Shown piece after piece: positions 1 through 4,225 of a stretch of 5,683 bases of DNA. The stretch's first letter is position 1; each line of letters begins with the position of its first letter. Location: assembly GCA_003023165.1 (NCBI GenBank), contig PXSD01000075.1:1-5683 (forward strand), written 5' to 3'. Position numbers and translations under genes: made by a program. Under the pieces are notes generated by a model. It saw only the letters and a list, made by a program, of their open reading frames with translations. It did not search any database and was not told the origin of the DNA. This DNA is from Halobacteriales archaeon QS_9_67_15 (GTDB lineage Archaea > Halobacteriota > Halobacteria > Halobacteriales > Haloarculaceae).

Positions 1-80
1 ATACTGCCGGCTGTACGTCTGTCAAGAATTTCGCCGCCCCGAGGCGGCGAATATCTTCACGAGGTTACAGCCGGCAGTAT
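1..80. repeat. 80-bp hairpin element with perfect 15-bp terminal inverted repeats
   Basis: The 15 bases at 1-15 are the exact reverse complement of 66-80. Around the same symmetry axis (between 40 and 41), 24-27 pairs with 54-57, and 30-38 pairs perfectly with 43-51 around a CCGA loop. About 30 of 40 symmetric positions are Watson-Crick complementary, so the whole segment can fold into one long hairpin as RNA or single-stranded DNA. Each 15-bp end is itself almost a palindrome (TAC-T-GCCGGC-T-GTA, one central-flank mismatch class), which would suit binding by a dimeric protein. It could be a miniature mobile element, a structured leader or a protein-binding repeat. The left flank is outside the window, so target-site duplication cannot be judged. 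Confidence 0.75.
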
Positions 81-95
81 GAGGCGGCGACCCCG

Positions 96-215
96 ATGAA
101 ACCCCGCCGCGCCGTCGGCGTCGCCCTCCTGAGTTTCGTGGACACGCTCGTTCCGTCGATTCTCGCCGCTCTCACAGTCCGCTTTCTCGCCACCGACTCG
201 ACACAGCTCCGGTGA
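96..215 (+). CDS. possible 39-residue hydrophobic peptide
   Basis: An ATG at 96 opens a 39-codon frame ending in TGA at 213-215. The predicted peptide starts MKPRRAVGVALLSF and has a basic N-terminus (K2, R4, R5), then a hydrophobic stretch at about residues 6-32 interrupted by one Asp and one Arg, and a polar tail. That layout would fit a single membrane segment. About 31 of 38 codons end in G or C, similar to the real genes here. The start lies 15 bases after the 1-80 hairpin, and a GAGG at 81-84 is an SD-like sequence at slightly long spacing. The same frame is open back to base 1, so a longer protein entering from outside the window is possible. No family is recognised. The stop is 69 bases before the S66 peptidase on the same strand. 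In GC-rich DNA a frame this short can arise by chance. Confidence 0.33.
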   Translation: MKPRRAVGVALLSFVDTLVPSILAALTVRFLATDSTQLR

Positions 216-251
216 CCCCGCACGTGTGACAATTCGACCCACGCCGACCCA

Positions 252-263
252 AACGCTAATCTA
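252..263 (+). promoter_or_regulatory. TATA-like element for the S66 peptidase gene
   Basis: The patch AACGCTAATCTAC is the only AT-rich run just before the ATG at 285 and is centred about 27 bases upstream of it. No Shine-Dalgarno sequence precedes the ATG. This spacing is what a leaderless haloarchaeal transcript would show. Assigned from position and composition only. Confidence 0.45.
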
Positions 264-284
264 CTCCCGGGCGACCGTCGCCGT

Positions 285-1373
285 ATGAGCGACAGCGGCG
301 TCCCCGCAACGTTCGTCACGCCACCGCCCGCCGAACCGGGCGACGAAGTCGCAGTGGTCGCGCCCTCCAGCGGTGCGGCGGCCGTCGTCCCTGACGTGCT
401 GGACCTCGCGCTCGAACGGCTCCGCGACCGCTTCGACCTCGACCCGGTTGTCTTTGAGACGGCCGAAACGGACCCGGAGACGCTTCGAGCGAGCCCCGGA
501 CTGCGAGCCGAGGACATTCACGAAGCGTTCCGCGACCCCGACATCAGCGCCGTGTTCGCGACCATCGGAGGGGACGACCAGGTTCGAGTCCTGAAGCACC
601 TCGACGGCGAGGTGCTGCGTAGGCACTCGACGCGATTCTTCGGGATGAGTGACAACACCTGTCTCGCGAGCTATCTGTGGACTCACGGTGTCGTCTCGTT
701 TTACGGCGGGCAATTGCTCAACCAGGTCGCTACGCCCGGTCACTTCCCGGAGTACAGCGAGCGATACCTCCGGCGCGCGCTCTTCGATGAGTCGCTTGGC
801 GAGTTGGAACCGGCCGACGAGTGGACCGACGACGTGGTCGACTGGGCGCGCGACGACTACCGGGAGACCACTCCCGAATACGAGTCCACAGACGGCTGGC
901 ACTGGGACGTGTCCGACGAGCGGGCGGACGAGGCGGTCACCGGACGGCTCTGGGGTGGCTGTCTCACCGTACTCCAGTGGTTGCTCGCCGCCGACCGAGC
1001 CGTCCCGAGCGCGGAGCGTCTCGACGGCGGAGTCCTCGCGCTCGAAACCTCCGAGGAGCTTCCGGACGACGACGCGGTGCGGCGGATACTCACCTGCGTC
1101 GGCGAGCGCGGCCTGCTGGAGCGGTTCGATGCCGTGCTCGTCGGGCGACCGCAGACCGGAAATCGGGAGGTACGGCCAGACCACGACGAGCGCGAGCAGT
1201 TCCGGACCGACCAGCGAGCGGCGGTCCGTCACACTGTCCGGGAGTACAACCCCGACGTCCCGATCGTCTCGGGCCTCGAGTTCGGCCACACGAACCCGAC
1301 AGTTCCCGTTCCTGTCGGTGGACGTGTCGAGATCGACGCCGACGAGCGGACGATTCGGTTCCCGGGCGACTGA
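285..1373 (+). CDS. S66-family LD-carboxypeptidase / MccF-like serine peptidase
   Basis: This 362-residue protein belongs to the S66 peptidase family (muramoyltetrapeptide LD-carboxypeptidase and microcin C7 immunity protein MccF). Visible landmarks in order: a first strand EVAVVAPSSG (21-30); FATIGGDDQVRVLKHLD (91-107), the family's conserved glycine loop; FGMSDNT (119-125) with candidate nucleophile Ser122; GRLWGGCL (220-227); LALETSEE (251-258) with candidate triad Glu254; and GLEFGHTNP (330-338) with candidate triad His335. All three members of the Ser-Glu-His triad are therefore present. Length is slightly above the usual roughly 300-350 residues, partly from an acidic segment at about 172-212. 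There is no signal peptide, so it is probably cytoplasmic. Haloarchaea have no murein, so a role in cell-wall recycling is unlikely; cleavage of a peptide or peptide-nucleotide conjugate, as in MccF, is a better inference, but the substrate is unknown. It converges with panB, leaving 20 bases between the stops. Confidence 0.93.
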   Translation: MSDSGVPATFVTPPPAEPGDEVAVVAPSSGAAAVVPDVLDLALERLRDRFDLDPVVFETAETDPETLRASPGLRAEDIHEAFRDPDISAVFATIGGDDQVRVLKHLDGEVLRRHSTRFFGMSDNTCLASYLWTHGVVSFYGGQLLNQVATPGHFPEYSERYLRRALFDESLGELEPADEWTDDVVDWARDDYRETTPEYESTDGWHWDVSDERADEAVTGRLWGGCLTVLQWLLAADRAVPSAERLDGGVLALETSEELPDDDAVRRILTCVGERGLLERFDAVLVGRPQTGNREVRPDHDEREQFRTDQRAAVRHTVREYNPDVPIVSGLEFGHTNPTVPVPVGGRVEIDADERTIRFPGD

Positions 1374-1384
1374 GCCGACGCCCG
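1363..1384. terminator. weak hairpin at the convergent gene junction
   Basis: CGGGCG (1363-1368) and CGCCCG (1379-1384) can form a 6-bp stem around a 10-base loop that contains the stop codon of the S66 gene; it abuts the panB stop at 1394. No T-tract follows on either strand, so it may only be a weak bidirectional boundary or chance. Confidence 0.2.
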
Positions 1385-1393
1385 AGCGCAGTG

Positions 1394-2224
1394 TCAGTCC
1401 TCGTCAACTGGGTCGAAGGCATTGTCCCTCGTGGGAAAGTCGCCGGACTCAACCTCTTCGACGTAGTCCTCGACGGCGCTCCGTATCTCCGAATCGAGGT
1501 TCGCGTACTGCTTCGAGAGGCCGTATGGCTCCGCTCCGAGCCCGAGTACGTCGGAGATGACGAGCACCTGTCCGTCGACGTACCGGCCCGACCCGATGCC
1601 GATGGTGAGTACGTCGACCGCTCGCGAGACCTCGCGAGCGACGCCCTCGCTGACGGTCTCGAGGACGACGGAGAACGCTCCGGCCGCTTCCAGTCGCTGG
1701 GCTGTCTCGACGAGCGCGTCGCCGGTCGAGGAGGTGTCCGTATCGCGGCCCTGGACGTACGCGCCGCCGATCTCGTGTTTGCGCTGGGGCGTGAGTCCGA
1801 CGTGGCCCTGGACGGGGATGCCGAGTTCGGTGAGGCGGTCGACGATCTCGACGGTCGTCTCGCCGTACGGTGCGGTCTCGAGTTTCACCGCGTCCGCGCC
1901 GGCCTCCTTCAGGAACCGACCGGCGTTCCGGACCGATTCCTCCATCGACGTGCCGTAAGTGAGGAAGGGGAGGTCCGCGATGACGAACGCCTCCTCGGTC
2001 CCGCGGACGACCGCGCTGGTGTTCGAGAGGGCCTCCTCCAGCGTGACCGGGAGCGTGTCGTCGTAGCCGAGGTGGTTATCGCCGGCGCTGTCGCCGACGA
2101 GGATCATGTCGACGCCGCCGCGGTCGACCTGTCGCGCAATGGGGGCGTCGTACGCGGTCAGCATCGTCAACGGCTCGTTCGCCTCGTACTTCTCGTAGAG
2201 GTCCGGGATACTGTTGCGAGACAT
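1394..2224 (-). CDS. panB: 3-methyl-2-oxobutanoate (ketopantoate) hydroxymethyltransferase
   Basis: PanB transfers a hydroxymethyl group from 5,10-methylene-tetrahydrofolate to 2-oxoisovalerate, giving ketopantoate for coenzyme A synthesis. The 276-residue protein has the usual family length and all key motifs of this Mg-dependent TIM-barrel enzyme: MLTAYDAP (21-28); LVGDSAG (42-48) with metal ligand Asp45 and Ser46; VIADLPF (81-87) with Asp84; VKLET (113-117) with Lys114 and Glu116; GHVGLTPQ (140-147); VVLET (186-190) with candidate catalytic Glu189; and TIGIGSG (207-213). The frame is open back to 2305, but the ATG at 2224 gives the family's normal N-terminus and sits about 33 bases after a TATA-like patch with no Shine-Dalgarno sequence, so the longer start is rejected. 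The C-terminus is short and acidic. In archaea the pathway then continues through ketopantoate reductase, pantoate kinase and phosphopantothenate synthetase; none of those is visible here. Confidence 0.97.
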   Translation of the reverse strand: MSRNSIPDLYEKYEANEPLTMLTAYDAPIARQVDRGGVDMILVGDSAGDNHLGYDDTLPVTLEEALSNTSAVVRGTEEAFVIADLPFLTYGTSMEESVRNAGRFLKEAGADAVKLETAPYGETTVEIVDRLTELGIPVQGHVGLTPQRKHEIGGAYVQGRDTDTSSTGDALVETAQRLEAAGAFSVVLETVSEGVAREVSRAVDVLTIGIGSGRYVDGQVLVISDVLGLGAEPYGLSKQYANLDSEIRSAVEDYVEEVESGDFPTRDNAFDPVDED

Positions 2225-2252
2225 CGCGAGTGGTCGTAGTTCGACCGCCCCC

Positions 2253-2261
2253 GGCTTATGC
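2253..2261 (-). promoter_or_regulatory. TATA-like element for panB
   Basis: On the minus strand this reads GCATAAGCC, an AT-rich island in a run of Gs and Cs, centred about 33 bases before the panB ATG at 2224. With the usual spacing of about 27 bases, transcription would begin near 2230 and leave a leader of only a few bases. This agrees with the missing Shine-Dalgarno sequence. Confidence 0.45.
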
Positions 2262-2455
2262 GTTGCCGAGGGTAGCGTGCCAGACCGGGCTCGATCCCGG
2301 ATCAACCCCCTGTGAGCGGGCCAGACCCGTCCTGTGAGGGCCGGTCGACGCCCGAGCCGACTGGTTCACCCGTCGAGCGGTCGTCGATGGTCTGACACAC
2401 TCGGCGATAGAGGAGAGGTCCGTCGGCATACTCGACCGGAGTTCCGACGAGGGCA

Positions 2456-2539
2456 TATAGTAGAATTTGAAAGCGTTTGCACGGTCGATCGCACGACTGC
2501 GTGCGATCGTCCGAGCGATGTCTTTCAAATTCTACTATA
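2456..2539. repeat. 84-bp palindromic hairpin element with AT-rich 18-bp arms
   Basis: The 18 bases at 2456-2473 (TATAGTAGAATTTGAAAG) are the exact reverse complement of 2522-2539. On the same axis (between 2497 and 2498) lies a second perfect stem: 2486-2495 pairs with 2500-2509 around an ACTG loop. Between arms and core, 2482-2484 pairs with 2511-2513, 2479-2480 with 2515-2516, and 2477 with 2518. In all about 34 of 42 positions are Watson-Crick complementary. The arms are 4/18 G+C, strikingly AT-rich for this DNA, while the core is GC-rich. This suggests a small non-autonomous mobile palindrome or a stable structured RNA. No flanking target duplication is obvious beyond a 2-base GC, and no transposase is present. 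Such palindromic elements are known in haloarchaea, but I cannot assign this one to a family. Confidence 0.8.
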
Positions 2540-2602
2540 GCTACTCTGCTGACAGGAACGGTGCGGACCGGACTGTCGACACGGTCGTCACAGCCGCCGA
2601 GC

Positions 2603-2616
2603 ACCGCTCGAGCGGT
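2603..2616. repeat. perfect 14-bp palindrome ACCGCTCGAGCGGT
   Basis: The sequence equals its own reverse complement across all 14 bases. It begins immediately after the TGA (2619-2617, minus strand) that ends the coding-like remnant upstream. It could be a dyad operator or a gene-end hairpin, although with no loop bases the RNA hairpin would be limited to about 5 pairs. Confidence 0.4.
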
Positions 2617-2697
2617 TCACTCGACGAACCGTTCGATGTCGTCCGTCGCACTGCCGTGGGCGTGGTAGGCGTCATCGCATCGGCAGACCGGTCCCGT
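2617..2697 (-). pseudogene. coding-like tail behind two in-frame stops
   Basis: Continuing in frame past the TGA of the small gene at 2716-2718 gives five codons, another TGA (2698-2700), then 26 open codons ending at the TGA at 2617-2619. The last 18 read DAYHAHGSATDDIERFVE, with 16 of 18 codons ending in G or C, and look like a haloarchaeal protein C-terminus. No ATG, GTG or TTG in this frame could start it independently. The likeliest readings are a C-terminal remnant of the adjacent small gene after nonsense mutations, or a piece of another lost gene. Chance is possible because the segment is short. Confidence 0.35.
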
Positions 2698-2715
2698 TCA
2701 CGGGCGACAGCCCAG

Positions 2716-2877
2716 TCACTCGAGCTCTGCCAGCGAGTCGAACTCGCTCCAGCACTCGCAGTCGAGGTCGTCGATAGACATGACCTCGTCGGGGAGGTTC
2801 GAGAGAGCCATCCCGTCGTCGAACCGATCGCACTCCTCTCGGTGGACCGAAAAGTCGCTACTCGCCATGACCGGCAT
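2716..2877 (-). CDS. small acidic Cys-containing protein of unknown function
   Basis: The 53-residue product MPVMASSDFSVHREEC...LAELE is strongly acidic and has about 46 of 53 codons ending in G or C, good evidence that it is really coding. It contains His and three Cys: HREEC at about 12-16 and DCEC at about 39-42, next to a Trp. A metal site is conceivable, but the spacing is not that of the common CPxCG zinc ribbons, and I recognise no family. I chose the ATG at 2877 because an SD-like AGAGGGG (2889-2883 on this strand) lies 5 bases before it; ATGs at 2904 and 2868 are alternatives. The gene diverges from the CARF regulator, with 182 bases between their starts. The frame continues after its stop into a coding-like tail (2617-2697), so this may be the surviving N-terminal part of a formerly longer protein of about 86 residues. 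Confidence 0.6.
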   Translation of the reverse strand: MPVMASSDFSVHREECDRFDDGMALSNLPDEVMSIDDLDCECWSEFDSLAELE

Positions 2878-2882
2878 GCTAT

Positions 2883-2889
2883 CCCCTCT
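2883..2889 (-). promoter_or_regulatory. SD-like ribosome binding site deciding the start at 2877
   Basis: On the minus strand this reads AGAGGGG, with 5 bases separating it from the ATG at 2877. It is the only well-placed purine-rich ribosome site before an annotated start in this window; the other genes appear leaderless. Confidence 0.4.
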
Positions 2890-2916
2890 GCGAGTCTGCA
2901 GCAAAAACCCAGCGTA

Positions 2917-2926
2917 GCGTTATCAG
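2917..2926 (-). promoter_or_regulatory. TATA-like element for the small acidic protein gene
   Basis: On the minus strand this reads CTGATAACGC. Its centre is about 45 bases from the ATG at 2877, which would place transcription start near 2895 and leave a leader of about 18 bases. That leader would contain the SD-like site, so the two calls support each other. Composition and position are the only evidence. Confidence 0.35.
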
Positions 2927-3018
2927 GAACGGAAACTATCCCCGTCAGTGGCCCCGCTCGACTGTCGTCTCACGGCACCGTCAGTCTAAATCGTCACCGC
3001 CCCGACTCTGTCGACTGT

Positions 3019-3041
3019 GTCGGGACAATGTTTTTCCCGAC
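3019..3041 (+). promoter_or_regulatory. TATA-like element inside a 7-bp inverted repeat before the CARF regulator
   Basis: GTCGGGA (3019-3025) and TCCCGAC (3035-3041) are perfect reverse complements separated by 9 bases, with two further complementary pairs (3027/3033 and 3028/3032) on the same axis. Between them is the AT-rich CAATGTTTT, centred about 29 bases before the ATG at 3060 and thus placed as a TATA box for a leaderless transcript. A dimeric protein bound to both arms would cover the TATA box and should repress. The downstream gene's own winged-helix domain makes autoregulation a reasonable inference. Confidence 0.5.
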
Positions 3042-3059
3042 GCCCGGACAGGAACGACC

Positions 3060-3791
3060 ATGGATGTCGCCGAACGAGTGCATCTGATCCCGGTGGGCTA
3101 CGAGAACGACCGGATCGTCCTCCCGGCGGTCCGGTTGCGCGCCGACCGCGTCGTGCTGTTGCGCTACGAGGACGAGACCGACCACCCCTCGTACGTCGAG
3201 ACGGTTCGCGAGCGGTTCGCCGAGGAGGGGATCGACCCCGAGACGGTCCCGTGCGACATCTTTGACTTCTACGACTCGATCGGGACGGTCGCGGAGCTCT
3301 CGACGCGATTCGCCGACCACGAGGTGTACGTCAACCTCGCCTCGGGGTCGAAGGTCACGGCTATCGGCGGCATGATCGCCTGCATGGCGACCGGCGCGAC
3401 TCCCTACTACGTCCGCGCGAAGCGCTACGCGGCCGAGACCGACGGGGACGTGGCCGAGGGCATCCGGGAGATAACCGAGTTGCCGACCTACCCGATGCAG
3501 AGTCCCGAACCCCAGCACGTCGCGGTCATGGACTGCATCGACCGCGAGGGCGACGCGCGCAAACGCGACCTCATCGACTTCGGGAAGGAGGCCGAGTTGC
3601 CCTTCATCGCCGAGCGCGACGCCGCCAACCGGAAGAGCGAGTATCGACTGCTCGACAGTCAGGTCCTCGGGCCGCTGGCGGAGAACGGCTACGTCGACCT
3701 CAAGGAGGTCGGCCGTTCGACCCGCGTCTCGCTCACCGAGAGCGGCTACAACACCCTCCGTGCGTTCAGGTACCTCATTGAACAGGGGTGA
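3060..3791 (+). CDS. CARF-like Rossmann / winged-helix regulator (DUF6293, HFX_2341 type)
   Basis: This 243-residue protein matches the haloarchaeal DUF6293/HFX_2341 family of predicted transcriptional regulators. The N-terminal part (about 5-145) is a Rossmann-like CARF fold: alternating strands such as VHLIPVGYEND (7-17) and RVVLLRYED (30-38), then VYVNLASGSKVTAIGGMIACM (89-109), which matches the CARF ligand-loop pattern of strand, Asn, small residues, Gly-Ser-Lys. The C-terminal part (about 150-243) has a winged-helix look: helices at about 165-178 and 186-212, then a wing-like GYVDLKEVGRSTRVSLTESGYNTLRAF. CARF domains in CRISPR-associated proteins bind cyclic oligoadenylates; whether this family does is not established, and no CRISPR or cas gene is visible here. 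The start fits leaderless transcription from the TATA-like patch at 3026-3034. It reads away from the small acidic gene and has 434 non-coding bases after it, so it appears to be monocistronic. Confidence 0.88.
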   Translation: MDVAERVHLIPVGYENDRIVLPAVRLRADRVVLLRYEDETDHPSYVETVRERFAEEGIDPETVPCDIFDFYDSIGTVAELSTRFADHEVYVNLASGSKVTAIGGMIACMATGATPYYVRAKRYAAETDGDVAEGIREITELPTYPMQSPEPQHVAVMDCIDREGDARKRDLIDFGKEAELPFIAERDAANRKSEYRLLDSQVLGPLAENGYVDLKEVGRSTRVSLTESGYNTLRAFRYLIEQG

Positions 3792-3890
3792 CGCGCTCGA
3801 TCGGTCCGTGCGAACCGTGCACCAGTGACGTGTGGACGGCACCGTCGACGTACCGACTCGTCGTCCCGGAGGTGAGTTCGCTCTTTCGGG

Positions 3891-3912
3891 CCGATACGAG
3901 CGGTTGTATCGG
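3891..3912. repeat. inverted repeat CCGATAC-N8-GTATCGG
   Basis: CCGATAC at 3891-3897 is the exact reverse complement of GTATCGG at 3906-3912, with 8 bases between. The same two 7-mers recur in opposite order at 3952-3973 with the same 8-base spacer. Two half-sites of equal spacing repeated within 83 bp suggest a protein-binding site. Confidence 0.5.
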
Positions 3913-3951
3913 AACAGAACGGTCGTTTCGACGGTCATTACCGCCTCGACA

Positions 3952-3973
3952 GTATCGGATACCCACCCGATAC
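3952..3973. repeat. inverted repeat GTATCGG-N8-CCGATAC
   Basis: GTATCGG (3952-3958) and CCGATAC (3967-3973) are exact reverse complements with an 8-base spacer, the mirror arrangement of the 3891-3912 pair. A near copy, CCGATAG, follows at 3989-3995. The site is about 250 bases before the mutase start, far for a direct archaeal operator, so a long leader or a small unseen transcript may be involved. Confidence 0.5.
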
Positions 3974-4225
3974 CGATCTCGGGCTGCCCCGATAGCTCCG
4001 TTCGAGACGCATGTTCGGGGGAGGACCCACTCGAACGAGCGGCCAGACGGATCGAGCGACCGAGAGCGACGCCGAGGCGTGACCAGACGAACCGTCGGGG
4101 ACGATGAGGGGAGCGACGGTTCCGACGAGAGCGGTTCGTAGCCGACCGCTCCGCTCAAGGGGTCGCTCGACCGGCGACTGCGAGCGGGCGCCAAGAACAA
4201 GAGGGTGCCCGTCAAAGTCCGGCGT

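Larger units (their letters stand above)
2225..2715. other. 491-bp stretch without a convincing intact gene
   Basis: Several frames are open here but none gives a recognisable protein, and third-position GC bias is lower than in the true genes. The stretch holds the panB promoter patch, a 5-bp hairpin at 2285-2300, a CCTGTGAG direct repeat at 2309-2316 and 2331-2338, the 84-bp palindrome at 2456-2539, a 14-bp perfect palindrome at 2603-2616 and a coding-like remnant at 2617-2697. A minus-strand frame spanning 2302-2604 reads through the 84-bp palindrome (exactly 28 codons) and contains a protein-like segment VEYADGPLLYRRVCQTIDD. This may be a decayed gene, but only about 35 of its last 50 codons end in G or C, so I do not call it. 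Confidence 0.6.
3792..4225. other. 434-bp stretch with no supportable gene
   Basis: Long frames cross this stretch on both strands, but their translations are Ser/Arg-rich and resemble no protein. No T-rich terminator is seen after the regulator's stop at 3791. The middle contains the CCGATAC/GTATCGG repeat cluster (3891-3973) and a small TCGGG/CCCGA hairpin (3979-3992). The only AT-rich patch near the mutase start is CCAAGAACAAGAG at about 4191-4203, 25-30 bases before its ATG and a weak promoter candidate. Confidence 0.55.

Noticed and set aside
79..99. Six-codon frame MRRRPR overlapping the ATG at 96 (ATGA)
   Set aside because: Too short to support as a leader peptide; the ATGA overlap is expected by chance in places.
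261..1289. 342-codon open frame on the minus strand opposite the S66 peptidase gene
   Set aside because: It mirrors a gene with an intact catalytic triad; GC-rich third positions leave antisense frames open, and its translation (Val/Arg/Asp-rich, no motifs) matches no family I know.
821..2239. 472-codon plus-strand frame crossing the S66 3' half and antisense to panB
   Set aside because: It overlaps two genes with clear family motifs and its own translation is Arg/Asp/Val-rich without recognisable motifs.
2225..2305. N-terminal extension of panB to the ATG at 2305
   Set aside because: The extra 27 residues are not typical of PanB and would run through the TATA-like patch; the start at 2224 gives the normal family N-terminus.
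2279..2310. tRNA-like T-arm (CCGGG-CTCGAT-CCCGG)
   Set aside because: The loop has 6 rather than 7 bases, and no acceptor, D or anticodon arms can be placed around it.
2467..3087. 206-codon plus-strand frame starting inside the 84-bp palindrome
   Set aside because: It has a palindrome-derived N-terminus, runs antisense to the better-supported small gene and overlaps the regulator's promoter and start.
2994..3938. 314-codon minus-strand frame opposite the CARF regulator
   Set aside because: It is the antisense shadow of a gene with recognisable CARF and winged-helix parts; no motifs of its own.
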